Positions 1 to 11,439 are shown, numbered from the stretch's first letter. The stretch is DNA of 64,000 nucleotides from Ciborinia camelliae (GCA_025890175.1 JANPYM010000001.1:151187-215186), one strand, 5' to 3'. Translations and numbers: made by a program. The notes: generated from the letters alone by a model not told the origin.

Positions 1-701
1 AATCAATTCATTTATATAAAAACGTATATATATAGATATATTAATGAAATTTAAAAGTCCCTAGCATTATAATTATATTATTTCCGTACCAGTAATCAAA
101 CTCAAACTCTCTATTGTGATTGGTTCATTATTAACATCTGGCCTTACTGCTGTCCTCTGTCCTTTACCTTCAGTCTGTCCCAACCTTGTCGCGGAATTAT
201 TGAATTCCCCATCACGGCCTCACAAGCCAGGTCGCCTCACCCAATACTGTGACCTTGAATAAATGTCCGGGTCCCTTTTAGACTTTTTAGATTTAATAAA
301 CCTCACCTCACTCTTAACTCTCACCCTCACTCACCCACTCTCACTCTTTTCCGAAACTCCCCTTAATGATCAGTGAATTGATTCCATTCCTCTGTTCACT
401 TCTTCATAAAAACTGACCTTGTAGTTATGAATCAGCTTTCAGTCAAAATTATATCATCCTTTTAATTTGGTTTTTGTTCTTTAGCGGAAAGACATCCCGT
501 TGTATAAGTGAGTACCCGTATTGGCTTCGATATCTATTAATATATCTGTACATTATTGATACCTTTGTTCACACAACTCCATTTTTGAGTTGATAATACA
601 TTCATATCATATCATGGCACACGGGGATCTTATACATTTGCTAATCTCTGCGGTATAGTATTCAATTCTTTTTTTCTAGGATAAGACTTCACAGAATCGC
701 G
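1..701. promoter_or_regulatory. Upstream region and probable 5' UTR of SEC16
   Basis: No coding region is visible. The stretch is AT-rich with pyrimidine-rich CTCACC/CTCTC tracts around 300-360. A good donor (GTGAGT at 508) and a polypyrimidine acceptor (TTTTTCTAG ending at 679) could frame a 172 bp intron in the 5' UTR, which would place only about 22 bases between the splice site and the SEC16 ATG. The UTR intron is inferred from splice signals only. Confidence 0.4.
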
Positions 702-3700
702 ATGCCCTCGGAATCAGAGAATCAATCATGGCATCCAGCTTTCATGCCAAATGCTACTGCAGACATAATTACCTCAAAACCACCGTCAAATCCAATCGCG
801 GACGTGGAACCTGCCGCTGACCTCGAGCCTTTAAATCATCTGCCAGTCAATGGGGAGGAGCCAACAGTTGGAGATGTCACCACGACAACAACATTGGATG
901 AAGGAAGAGAATCAGATGTGGAGGCGGATGGATTGCGAGATGATAATATAGAACATCCTGAATTCACAGATCTGGATACAACTGTCACTCAGGAAGACGA
1001 AGTCGATTTCTCAATTACGGGCCCTTCGAATGATAGCAAGCACGTCAGTACGGGTTCCTTTGCAAGAACGTCGCATGAGGTGAATTGGGTTGAGGATGAT
1101 GAGGTAGATCCAGAATGGAACCTTTCGCGAACGGATACAGATCCTTTTAGGATGATGCCCAAATCTGATCGATCGAACTCATTTCCTATTATCCCTCCTG
1201 CCCACGAACAATCAACTTTACACTCTGTGGCGCATTCACAAGCCGAGGATATTATGAACGAGGTGGAAGAGGCGCATGATGCCGAAGAGGATTTCTTTAC
1301 ACAACAAAGCTCGGGCGATAATTTTGAGAACGTTGCACATGATTCCCCAACAACACAACATGGATCGGGATATTCACCAGATTTTGGCCAATCTTATGGA
1401 GGGGATGTTGAGCAAGAAGAGGATGAGGAATCTCGAGCACGATTTGAAGAAGGGATCCCTCTGGTTCAACCAGGCGAAGAAGCGCAAACTATTTCAAATC
1501 ATTCTCTGTTCACAGATAATGGAGATAATGCGGAAGAAGGGGATGACTTTTTTGCTCAAGTCAGTACATCGGCTCCTCAAGAATTAGAAGTGGGTGAACC
1601 AGCACTCGAAAGAAAATCGACCATGCAAGTTATGGATTCCCTAAATTTCCAGCCAGATGATGGGTCTTTGGATGCAACACCGGAACTTTCAAAAAGCCCA
1701 GAAATTTATCCGGATCCAGTGACGAATAATGAGAATGTCCCAAAAAATGCCCTTCAAGATGTTTTTGACGGCCCTGATTCCGAATTTCCGGAAAATTTAG
1801 GCGGGGAAACTGGCGAGGCAAGCAGTGAAGATTTGGCAGCCAAGTGGCAAGCGGCATTGGATGACGAGTTTCTGGATGACGATGATGAACTATTACCAGA
1901 TGACGATGATGAGGCTGAAGACAAAGCTGTCGATCCAGCTGCTTTCTTCGGAAGCGATGATGAGGGGTTCTTAGATGACACTGAAGATACTACCACTGCC
2001 ACTAATTTCGACATAAAAGGCTCTAATGGTCACGTGGCTGGCTTCGATGCTAATGTAGCGAAATCACGCAGTACTAGCAATCGCTATACTCCAGCAGCGG
2101 CAGCTCCGACGGTCCAGCCTATGTCTAACAAGCCTTTTGCACCGGCCGCACCTTTCTTGACTGATCTTACGAGGTCAAACACTACCCCAGAAACTTCTTT
2201 GCCATTCAACCCCGCAGTCGCTATGGGAAATTACCCAGTTCAGCAACAGAAACGTCCTGAATTGCCTAAAGCTCAAAGTTTTGCCGATAAAGCGAAAGGA
2301 GGGTATGCATCGCCTTATGATTTGCCCATGGAGGTTGTCAAACCTCGTAAAAGAGTAAGCACAAACCAAATGAATCGTGGATACAATGCATCAGCTCCTC
2401 CAGCCCCCCCAGCTCCACCCAGAGCAAGCAGTATGAACATTCCACCACCAAGTGCATATCCTCTTCAGCAACAACAGCAATCTGCTATGAATACTCCTCC
2501 CGTTGGACCAAATGCTCAGAAACCGAAATCGGCTGCAGATAGTGGTTTCTTCGAAGATCTCCCTATCCTCTCCCGACCCAAAGCCGCACCTAGACATCAA
2601 ACTACACCGGCATCATCTCAGTATACCCCGTCAATCAATACCGGGCCCCCACAAAACTATGCCCCCACTTCCGGTCAGCCACCATACTCTGCTCCAGTTC
2701 ATCAAGAAGCCATTGTGCGACAGCCACCTTCCCTTCTATCCCCAATGCAATCCCCACCAATGATTCAAGGATTGGTAGCCCCTGAGCGTGTGAGCCCGTA
2801 CGCTTCCATTCCACCTGCAGGTCAGCAATTGCAAGCCGGTGTGCCTTCTGTAACATCACGTTATTCTCCTGCGCCACCACCAGTACCCAATTTAACCAGC
2901 GCTCCACCCCCAGTCGTACAATCCCGATACTCTCCTGCCCCGCCTCAACCGCGTTCACAATATGCTCCACCGCCATCAGCAAATCTTCAATCCCCCACAC
3001 AGGCAATATTGCCGCATTTGCCTCGAACTTCTAGTCCCTTGGCTCATTTTGAAAGGAGTCAAGATGGTCGTGGACACGGTGCAGGTGGCGAGGCGCCAAA
3101 TTATGATCGCCGTAGCTCATCGGGGTATGAGCCTAGTTTGAGATCACACCCTCTTCCGCCTACCCGAGAAGTTGATGAAAATGATAGTAATGTGCCACAA
3201 ACCCCAATTTTCGGTGAACAGCCAAAGTTGTTTTCCTCGCCACAAGGAATAGGCGCAGTTTCTCAAACTCCACCTCCCAGCTCAAGCATTGCTGGTCGTA
3301 TGGGAAAATCACCACCCAAACGAGCATCTTCACAATACCTACCGCAGCACCCCTCCAACACTCTTAGTCCACCTCAAGTACATGGCTTCGTCCCACCGCC
3401 AAGATCCCATACGCAATCTCCTGGTAGAGCCTTTGGTGGATCTCGACTTGAAATGAGTATTGCTGAACCGTATCAAAGGCCTGCTTCGATTGAAGCGCTA
3501 TCTCCTAGGAATGCGGTTGCCTTTACTCCAACCCAACAAACATTTCACGCCCCCGGACGTCCTAGGGCGCCTTCCCTAGTTAATTATGTCGCTCCTATAG
3601 ATGGGCGTGAACATGATCCATTACAAAGATGGAAAGGATGTCCTGTTTTTACCTGGGGTGTCGGAGGTACCATGGTTACCTCTTTCCCGGTAGACGTACC

Positions 3701-6683
3701 TAGGTACGGCATAAGTTCAACAATGCCCATGGTTGTTAGAAGTCCTGGAGAAGTAAAGGTTCGCAATGTCAAGGATCTTGATCCATTAGAAAGCAGATTA
3801 ACAAGCTTCCCTGGTCCGCTAAAGGGCAAGGCAAAGAAGAAGGAAGTTATTAATTGGTTGGCCTCTGGTATTGAGATGCTGGAACAAAGTGCATCCTATT
3901 TGAGATCTCTTCGAGTGCTGTCTCACAATGACAAGCGTACTGAAGAACGCCTACTCTTGTGGAAGATCCTACAAGTTTTTATCGAAAATGATGGAACTTT
4001 GGAGGGTAATCCTACTGTCGAGAAAGCTGTTAGGGCTGTAATTTCTCCAGGTATTGATGATGAGGCTGGTCAAGACTCGCCGTTGTACGCAACTGGCGGA
4101 GATCTTTCCGGAATTTCATCGTCAGCAACCACAGCACGGGCTGACCCTGTGGACCCCACTGCTGTAGATCGTATGAGGAAGCATCTATTAAGGGGTGAGC
4201 GAGAGAAAGCTGTGTGGGAAGCTGTTGATAAACGACTTTGGGCCCATGCAATGCTTATATCGAATACCGTATCGAAAGAACTTTACAAGCAAGTTGCCCA
4301 AGAATTCGTACAAAAGGAAGTGAAGAACGTTGGTGACAACACTGAACCTCTCGCAGCCTTGTACGAGATTTTCGCGGGTAATTTTGAAGAAAGTATTGAT
4401 GAACTTGTCCCACCATCTGCTCGGGCTGGTTTCCAAATGGTTAGCACATCTACAACACTGGTTCCTTCGAAAGATGCGCTTGATGGTCTTGATAGATGGC
4501 GCGAGACTCTTGGTCTTGTTCTCAGTAACCGAAGTACAGATGACAGTAAGGCTTTGACTGCTTTAGGAAAGCTTCTTTCTGGTTATGGTAGAGCCGAAGC
4601 TGCACATATTTGTTATTTGTTTGCAAGAAGTTCGTCTGTATTTGGAGGTATTGATGATCCAAATACAAACATGGTCCTCGTTGGTTCTGATCACTTGAGG
4701 CAGCCATTCGATTTTGATAGAGAATTGGAGCCAGTCCTTCTGAGTGAAGTATACGAGTATGGCTTGTCGTTGTCTAATACTTCCAGTATTGTGACATCCA
4801 CTCCACACTTGACGATTTACAAATTACACCACGCTACAGTTCTTGCAGAGTATGGCCATCGACAGAAGGCTTTGGAATATTGTGAGAATATTGTTTCGAC
4901 CATCACTTCCCAAACAAGACGATCACCATATCATCATGCTCAACTAGTTTCATCTCTTGATGATCTCAGCAAGAGGTTAAAATCATCACCCAAGGATGAA
5001 AACGGCTCTTGGATCTCCAAACCCAGCATTGATAAAGTATCCGGTTCTGTGTGGGCAACATTCAACAAGTTTGTTGCTGGCGATGAAAAAGATACTACTG
5101 ATGCCACGTCAAATGTTGAAAGTTCGGCTGATATTGGTCCATTCTCACGCATTGCTGGTGGCACTCCAACTATAAGTCGATCGCCATCTGTTGCTGATCT
5201 CTATGGTAGCTCTTATAATGGAGGAGGAGGTTTGGGTATTAATGGTATGATGTCAGCAGCTCAACAAACGAAAGCGTCTTCACGATATGCTCCAGGTGCT
5301 ACCTATACTCCACAAGGGTCGTATGAACCGCCAAATTCTTCCCATGGTTCTCAACCTCGAACTTCGATGGAAGGAGGTAGACCATCCGGTGAATTTCGTC
5401 GTAACATGTATGAACCACAAAAGCAAATGTCTTCAGATTATCGCCCAAGTTCACAACAATACAATCAACCTTCTAATTTCACACCTCAAAGCAGTGGCTA
5501 TAGTCCATATACTGGAGGTGATTCTCCATATACGCCCCAGGCCATTCCTTCGACAATGGAAACCCCATCTACCCATTTCGATTCACCCCAAACTATGAGT
5601 TATGATGGACAACAAACCTATCATCCGCATATGGGAGGTTACGAACCACCTAGCAGCGGATACGAACCTCCATCGTCAATTGGATATGAACCACCAACTG
5701 GAAGTTCTTACGAGCCACCTTCATCAGGTACAGGATACGAGCCACCCTCATCAGGCACAGGATACGAGCCACCATCATATGAGCCTAACTCCATGGAACA
5801 ACCTGATTCCTCTACCAGCACGAAACCAAAGAAAAGTTTCATGGATGATGATGATGATGATATTCCTGCACTCAAGGCACGAGCAGAGACTACTCGAGAA
5901 AAGACCAAAGCTGAGAAAGATCGGGAAGCCGATGAAGCTTTCCGAAAAGCTGCTGAAGCTGATGGTGAGTATTTTTCTGATTCTTTAACTCATGTTCATA
6001 CTAACAATTTCCTAGCTGCAAAAGACAAAAAGCCCGCTCCACAGAAGAAAGGTTGGGGTCTTGGTTGGTTCGGAGGCGGTAAAAAGGAACCCGCTTCCCC
6101 TGACGCTACACAAGAAAAGAAAGCCATCAGAGCTAAGCTTGGTGAAGAAAGTAGCTTCGTTTATGATCCCGATCTTAAGAGATGGATCAATAAAAAAGCA
6201 GGTGCAGATAATACACCTAGTCCATCAGCAACACCACCTCCTCCACGATCCACTGGTCCACCTAGATCAGCCAGCGGTACAGCAATGCCAAGTGCACCAG
6301 GTGGATTAAATATGCCACCTCGATCCGTGAGCTCCGCCAGTGCACCTCTTCAAAGAGCACAAAGCGGATCCAGCGAAAGTGGCATGGCCGTTGATGGGGG
6401 ATTGGTCAAACCCCCCATGGCACCCCCCATGGCCCGAACACAAAGTAACGGTAGTGCCATGGGCGGAAATCTTCCCGGCTTGATGAGCACCGGTAGTGCA
6501 CCGCCCAGCAGACCAAATACCAGTATGAGTAATGCGTCGAGTATTGATGATTTATTGGGCCCGCCTAGTGCGGGTGGTGCGAGAAAGGGCACGGTGAGGA
6601 AGGGTAAGAAGGGGAGAGGCTATATTGATGTTATGGGGGATAAGGCCGGGGGAAGTGGAAGTGGGAGTGGGAGTTTGGGGTAG
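702..6683 (+). CDS. SEC16: COPII coat assembly protein Sec16
   Basis: This is the ER exit-site scaffold that recruits and organises COPII (Sec23/24, Sec13/31) on the ER membrane. The reading frame is open for 1993 codons. One 51 bp intron (5965-6015, GTGAGT donor, perfect TACTAAC branch site at 5999) gives a 1976-residue product. An acidic N-terminal region carries a Sec16 N-type motif (DPAAFFGSDDEGF, near residue 411). A long Pro/Ser/Gln-rich disordered stretch follows. The central conserved domain starts near residue 970 (DPLQRWKGCPVFTWG). The alpha-helical ACE1/Sec16_C domain runs from about 1157 to 1430 (MRKHLLRGEREKAVWEAV). Then come YEPPSSG repeats (nt 5638-5790) and a conserved C-terminal patch (FVYDPDLKRWINKK). 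The length suits filamentous-fungal Sec16. The ATG follows a stop-rich leader and is the first good start. Confidence 0.95.
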   Translation: MPSESENQSWHPAFMPNATADIITSKPPSNPIADVEPAADLEPLNHLPVNGEEPTVGDVTTTTTLDEGRESDVEADGLRDDNIEHPEFTDLDTTVTQEDEVDFSITGPSNDSKHVSTGSFARTSHEVNWVEDDEVDPEWNLSRTDTDPFRMMPKSDRSNSFPIIPPAHEQSTLHSVAHSQAEDIMNEVEEAHDAEEDFFTQQSSGDNFENVAHDSPTTQHGSGYSPDFGQSYGGDVEQEEDEESRARFEEGIPLVQPGEEAQTISNHSLFTDNGDNAEEGDDFFAQVSTSAPQELEVGEPALERKSTMQVMDSLNFQPDDGSLDATPELSKSPEIYPDPVTNNENVPKNALQDVFDGPDSEFPENLGGETGEASSEDLAAKWQAALDDEFLDDDDELLPDDDDEAEDKAVDPAAFFGSDDEGFLDDTEDTTTATNFDIKGSNGHVAGFDANVAKSRSTSNRYTPAAAAPTVQPMSNKPFAPAAPFLTDLTRSNTTPETSLPFNPAVAMGNYPVQQQKRPELPKAQSFADKAKGGYASPYDLPMEVVKPRKRVSTNQMNRGYNASAPPAPPAPPRASSMNIPPPSAYPLQQQQQSAMNTPPVGPNAQKPKSAADSGFFEDLPILSRPKAAPRHQTTPASSQYTPSINTGPPQNYAPTSGQPPYSAPVHQEAIVRQPPSLLSPMQSPPMIQGLVAPERVSPYASIPPAGQQLQAGVPSVTSRYSPAPPPVPNLTSAPPPVVQSRYSPAPPQPRSQYAPPPSANLQSPTQAILPHLPRTSSPLAHFERSQDGRGHGAGGEAPNYDRRSSSGYEPSLRSHPLPPTREVDENDSNVPQTPIFGEQPKLFSSPQGIGAVSQTPPPSSSIAGRMGKSPPKRASSQYLPQHPSNTLSPPQVHGFVPPPRSHTQSPGRAFGGSRLEMSIAEPYQRPASIEALSPRNAVAFTPTQQTFHAPGRPRAPSLVNYVAPIDGREHDPLQRWKGCPVFTWGVGGTMVTSFPVDVPRYGISSTMPMVVRSPGEVKVRNVKDLDPLESRLTSFPGPLKGKAKKKEVINWLASGIEMLEQSASYLRSLRVLSHNDKRTEERLLLWKILQVFIENDGTLEGNPTVEKAVRAVISPGIDDEAGQDSPLYATGGDLSGISSSATTARADPVDPTAVDRMRKHLLRGEREKAVWEAVDKRLWAHAMLISNTVSKELYKQVAQEFVQKEVKNVGDNTEPLAALYEIFAGNFEESIDELVPPSARAGFQMVSTSTTLVPSKDALDGLDRWRETLGLVLSNRSTDDSKALTALGKLLSGYGRAEAAHICYLFARSSSVFGGIDDPNTNMVLVGSDHLRQPFDFDRELEPVLLSEVYEYGLSLSNTSSIVTSTPHLTIYKLHHATVLAEYGHRQKALEYCENIVSTITSQTRRSPYHHAQLVSSLDDLSKRLKSSPKDENGSWISKPSIDKVSGSVWATFNKFVAGDEKDTTDATSNVESSADIGPFSRIAGGTPTISRSPSVADLYGSSYNGGGGLGINGMMSAAQQTKASSRYAPGATYTPQGSYEPPNSSHGSQPRTSMEGGRPSGEFRRNMYEPQKQMSSDYRPSSQQYNQPSNFTPQSSGYSPYTGGDSPYTPQAIPSTMETPSTHFDSPQTMSYDGQQTYHPHMGGYEPPSSGYEPPSSIGYEPPTGSSYEPPSSGTGYEPPSSGTGYEPPSYEPNSMEQPDSSTSTKPKKSFMDDDDDDIPALKARAETTREKTKAEKDREADEAFRKAAEADGEYFSDSLTHVHTNNFLAAKDKKPAPQKKGWGLGWFGGGKKEPASPDATQEKKAIRAKLGEESSFVYDPDLKRWINKKAGADNTPSPSATPPPPRSTGPPRSASGTAMPSAPGGLNMPPRSVSSASAPLQRAQSGSSESGMAVDGGLVKPPMAPPMARTQSNGSAMGGNLPGLMSTGSAPPSRPNTSMSNASSIDDLLGPPSAGGARKGTVRKGKKGRGYIDVMGDKAGGSGSGSGSLG

Positions 6684-7776
6684 TTTGGGGTGGTTTGGTT
6701 TGGGGTAGTTTGGGGTAGTCTGGTTTAGAGAGGTGGGGAGGGGGGAGAGGAGGAGAGTTGTATTATAAGTACTTATGTTACTTGCTTACTTACTTACTTT
6801 GTATGGAGAGAGAGTTGATGGATTGATGGGATTGATGGATGGGATGAATTGGAAAACACAAACGAAGAAACTTGAACTTGAACTTGAACACATGATGGAT
6901 TATTATGGATATGGATATGGATAGAATGAATGAAAGAATGGAATGAAGGAATTGTAATTTTTGGGATTTTTGTTGCCTATCAGATCTCTCCCCTGTGGTT
7001 TGATGTGTTTTTTTCATTCGATAAAGTTTCTTCCCGCTACCAGCTAGCTGCCCGGTATAATTATACTCGAAACACAACTGCGGATAGGGTTCATGCTTTT
7101 GGATATAATCCTCTTTTGGGGATACCTGTGTGTGATTTGATAGACACGTGCTATGTACATTTTAACATACCTTAACTTTACTTTTTGAGTGGCAAGTATG
7201 GATGCAGATAATGCTCCGCGGCTTTGCTTTGAAATTATGGGAGTCGTGCTTGGAAATGGATGGGCGGATCATCTTGATAAGATAACCTTGGAAGCCTTTG
7301 ACTACTTACTATGTTATTGGTACACGGTGAATTTATACGGGTTTGTCCTAAGGATATTTACGGTCATTGTATAGGTAAGTGTTTGGCCATAGGGAATAGT
7401 TGATAGATGTATTACTGTGTCTGGAAGATCAAATCTCCGAACTATATTATCTGAAATGTTGGGGGAATAGGTTTAAAAATACCAATGGTTTCATATTCGC
7501 GTAAAAAGTATCTTGTGAGCTCCCGGTGAGCCATGATGCACTTGGAAATATCCAATTTTGGTAAACGCACAGAAGGTTCACCGGGAGTGCGGGGTAGAAA
7601 TTCTGCGGTGGGCGAAATACCTCAACATGCAAAATCTCTACCATAGCGAGCAGCTGCGGAAAATCAAATCAAACACTCTAACCTGACTGTTTCTAACTCA
7701 TCCATTCTCCCATTCTCCCATTCTGCCATTGGGTTGAGGATTTGATCGAAGACTTAATCAAAGTTGATGCTTGTCA
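6684..7776. other. Intergenic region between SEC16 and MSS1
   Basis: No supported gene. Immediately after the SEC16 stop there are imperfect GTTTGGGGTAGT repeats (6675-6722), then TTAC and GATGGATT runs and an ACTTGA hexamer run near 6868-6890. The short open frames here lack family resemblance, splice logic or good start context. The 3' part (about 7640-7776) is presumably the MSS1 promoter and leader. Confidence 0.5.
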
Positions 7777-9646
7777 ATGCTTCGCAATGTGCCTTCAAGG
7801 TCCAGGCACTTGCGGCGCAATGTTATTCATCTCAGACTTAATGCGATTGCTTGTCGCGGGGCATTTGTTTCAGGAATTCGGCCTACCACTTTGTTGATCC
7901 AGCCCTGTCGATTTCAAAGTCTGAATACATTTTTTCATACTCAAACAAAAACCATAACCGGCTTCGTCGATGATACAATATATGCACTTTCAACGGCGCA
8001 TGGCAGAGCCGGTATAGCTATCATACGCATTTCCGGCTCTGCATGTCTCGATGTATGATAGCTCCATTTAACCTGATGGGCGTTCAGTGGTATTGACTAT
8101 TATAGATTTATCGAAGCTTATGTCCAACGAAATCGATTCCCAATCCACGATACGCTGCAGTAAGGACACTCTATGAACCATCAAACTCAACTCCCAATAT
8201 TCTCGACTCCGATGCTTTAGTTCTTTACTTCCCCGCCCCCAAAACCGTTACGGGTGAAGATATACTAGAATTGCATGTACATGGGGGCCCGGCTACGGTC
8301 AAGGCAGTTCTAGGCGCGATTCCGCAATGTACATCCCCTGCCAAAATTCGATATGCCGAGCCTGGAGAATTCACACGTCGAGCCTTTCAGAATAATAGGT
8401 TGGATTTAGCCCAAGTGGAAGCATTGAGTGACACTTTATCTGCAGAGACGGAACAACAACGTCGTGCCGCTGTGCGAGGGAATTCTGGGAACCTTGGGCG
8501 GACATATGAAGCATGGCGACAACAATTGTTGTATGCGCGCGGGGAATTGGAGGCATTGATTGATTTTTCGGAAGACCAGCATTTTGATGAATCGCCGGCA
8601 GAACTTTTGTCGAATGTTACGTCTCAAGTCGAGGTTATGCTAGAATCGATTGCCGCACATGAGTCAGCAAGTCATCGAGGGGAATTACTTAAGAAGGGAA
8701 TTAGGATTTCTTTACTGGGACCCCCCAATGCCGGTAAGAGTTCGCTTCTAAATCAAATCGTTGGAAGAGAAGCTTCAATTGTTAGTCAAGAAGCCGGGAC
8801 GACTCGAGACATCGTTGAGGTTAGCTTGGATATTCGCGGATATCTTTGCACATTTGCAGATACTGCCGGATTGAGGACCCAAGTTCCACGACATGAAAGT
8901 GGCGAGAATGACTCAATAATCGGGCATGTCGAACAGGAGGGTATTAGAAGAGCAAAGGCAAAGGCAAATGAGTCAGATGTCGTTATTGCACTCGCCAGTA
9001 TAGAGTGGTCAGACTTGCGGGACGGGTGGGAAATCCGCTACGATCTTGAAACCTTCCAAATCGCGGCTCGAGCCTCGAAATCCATGATTGTTATTAATAA
9101 GTCTGATTCAGTCACCCCTGAGATCTTGTCAGAACTTATAAATGACTTCAAGAGATCTCAAACGGGCATATTCAATCAAGATGTCGTCCCTCTTATGTCA
9201 ATATCATGTAAAAATGCTCATGCATCACCAACCCATGGAAGTATCCGTCAATTCGTGGACGAAATTGTTGATATTTTCAGTAACATGACATCTCTGCCCC
9301 CCGATCTCGAGGATTTACTTGGAGTTACAGAGCGTCAGCGCCAGCTTCTCACAGCCTGCTCAGCCCATCTGTTGGATTTTATGAATGAAGCACAGCAGCA
9401 TGTCGATCACGAAAGAGAAGCGGATATAGTTTTGGCGGCTGAGCATCTTCGATCCGCAGCCAATTGCTTGTCTCGAATTACCGGTCGGGGTGAAGCTGGC
9501 GATGTCGAAGAAGTTCTCGGCGTCGTTTTTGAAAAGTAAGTCATGTGTCTTTTTTTTTTTTTTTCTCTCTCGTGTTCTTTTTGTACGTACAGTGGACTGC
9601 CTGACTGACTGATGATTTGGCCCCCAGATTTTGTGTTGGCAAGTAG
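7777..9646 (+). CDS. MSS1: Mitochondrial tRNA modification GTPase (MnmE/GTPBP3 family)
   Basis: With MTO1 this GTPase installs the 5-carboxymethylaminomethyl-type modification on wobble U34 of mitochondrial tRNAs. Exons are 7777-8052, 8106-9535 and 9628-9646, giving 574 residues. The Arg-rich, acid-poor N-terminus looks like a mitochondrial presequence. Next comes the folate-binding TrmE N domain (ITGFVDDTIYALSTAHGRAG...). The G domain carries G1 GPPNAGKSS (about 297-305), the switch/K-loop GTTRD, G3 DTAG and G4 NKSD. The last exon is only 19 nt and encodes FCVGK-stop, the family's invariant C-terminal Cys motif. Reading through intron 2 hits TAA at once (9537). An upstream in-frame TTG was ignored in favour of ATG 7777. 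Length matches fungal members. Confidence 0.93.
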
Positions 9647-11226
9647 ACGCGCGATCGGATTTATGATGCAGATACATAGATACATAGATAGATAGATCGA
9701 TAGATAGATAGATCTCTTCAAGGCAGCTTTCTAGAGTTCAGATAATAATATCGATGTAATTTTTTTTATTTTATCTTTGCTAAATAGACAGGAGAAATGC
9801 GCGCATATGTTCATAATACAAAAAAGGGACAACGGAAAGATGAGGAAAGATGGGGAAAAAGAGGAAAAAGATCGATCTAATGCAATGCAATGCCATGCGA
9901 ATAAACACCTAAGAAATGCCCCCGGTGCCCCAGAAAATCAAACTCCCATTAAATGCATCGTGATTCGTCTACCCATCCATCCATCCATCCATCTGATCAA
10001 ATCACATCCATCTCCCTTTTCCTTCTCCTCCTTTGACTCCACTCCAATCCCAAATCCCAAACTCAATCCCAATCCCAAATCCCAATCCCAAACTTCCTCC
10101 CTCAAAGATCGCCCCCCCCAACATGACTGAGTCCCTTCACATCGCTGCTAAATCACTGCAAAATCGCTGCTAAGTCGCTGCAAAAAATCGCAAAAAATCG
10201 CAAAACCCCATACGTAGGTACGTAGGTAGGTAGGTAGGTAGGTATGTAGGTATGTACAACCACACCTGCTCTGCTTGCTTGCATGTATGTAGCTGCAATG
10301 CATGCAATGTCATATCATATCATATCATGTCATGTTATGGAACCACAACTCGCCAATTTTAGTGGGTGCACATGCCCGTGACTTTGCCTGTGGTGCATGG
10401 TGCATGTCCCCAGTGTATGTTGGAATGGAATCTTTGGAATGGGGATTGATGTGATGGGGATTGATGTGATGAGATGCTGGATGGATGGATGCGAGAACGT
10501 AGATATGTTGATTGTGATTGTGTGTATGCCGAGGTGTCGTATTTGCGATGCGAAAGAAGAGATGGGAAAGATGCGAAAGAGAAAAGAAGAGAAGATGATA
10601 GAAGATGATAGAATGAAGAAGAAAGATGCTGATTCGAAAATGAGAAAATAAATCTTTTTTTTTTTTAATATCGAATATCGAATATCGAATACCGAGTTTC
10701 ATTTCATTTCCGAAAAAGCCAAGAAAAGGAAGGAAAAGGAAAAGGAAAGATGCGCGCGCCGAGAAAATGCTAATGCTAATGCTGTGACCAGACCGGACCG
10801 GGTCGCGAGACCGTGTGTTTATCGTTGTTGTTGTTGTTTATGCCCCCAGGTATGTTATGTTTTGTATGTGTACTGTGCTGTGCTATGCTGTGCTGTGTTG
10901 CCAATCTAGAAATCTATCCCGGACCTTCCTCTATGTGTATGTTTATGATATGAAATGAAATGATATGCATCGCTCGCTTGCTTGCTGAAATGATGAAGAT
11001 GCCCAATAGAAACCGAAGGAATAGAAACCGAACTGCCGAATATGATGCGAGAAGCGTGCAGATGGATGGATGATGGATGGATGGATGAATGGAGGGGGAA
11101 GGGGTTAACCGAATAAATATGTGTTTTTGTTTTGTGAATAGTTTCTGCGGTTATCCGTGCGTGATATGAGGAGATGGGAAGAGGAGATGGGAAGAGGAAA
11201 TAGGAAGAGGAAATGAGGAGGATAAT
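9647..11226. repeat. Intergenic microsatellite-rich region
   Basis: No credible gene. It holds a GATA-type run (about 9674-9716), an ATCC run (9967-9993), CCCAAT/CCAAATC runs (10040-10095), an AATCGCTGC/AAAAAATCGC series (10145-10205), a GTAGGTAG run (10212-10256), ATATC runs (10310-10335) and many short purine runs. Frames of 80-125 codons across these runs are by-products of tandem repetition. Confidence 0.6.
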
Positions 11227-11439
11227 TTAGTTATATCCACCACGTCCATCTTCCTCCTCATCATCATCTCCGCCACGAAGACGGAGAGATCCCGAGGACA
11301 TGATGGGTCGGAAACTATCTTCGTCCTCGTCGTTCTTGTTGGGTCCGTTGTAGCCGCCGCGCCCGTAGTTGATGGGCGTGCTGGAGGGGCTGGACGAGAA
11401 TGTGTTGGATGCGGAGCTGGATGTGGATTGGGCGGCCAT
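11227..11439 (-). CDS. Small acidic Gly-rich protein, DUF3602-like
   Basis: The frame encodes 70 residues: a Ser/Thr-rich start, then NYGRGGYNGPN, an acidic EDED stretch, SLRLRGG, another acidic run and the terminal GRGGYN. The paired GRGGYN motifs resemble the GRGG(A/Y)GN repeats of small fungal DUF3602 proteins, whose function is unknown. The ATG at 11439 has good context (CCAAAATGGC) after a repeat-bearing leader that reads like a 5' UTR. The open frame extends upstream to 11874 without a stop, but that part is low complexity and improbable as protein. The LRLRGG hexapeptide equals the C-terminal hexapeptide of ubiquitin, though the rest is not ubiquitin-like. No intron is needed. Confidence 0.6.
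   Translation of the reverse strand: MAAQSTSSSASNTFSSSPSSTPINYGRGGYNGPNKNDEDEDSFRPIMSSGSLRLRGGDDDEEEDGRGGYN

Noticed and set aside
9777..10130. 117-codon plus-strand frame
   Set aside because: It is made of ATCC and CCCAATC repeats, and the composition is not that of a protein.
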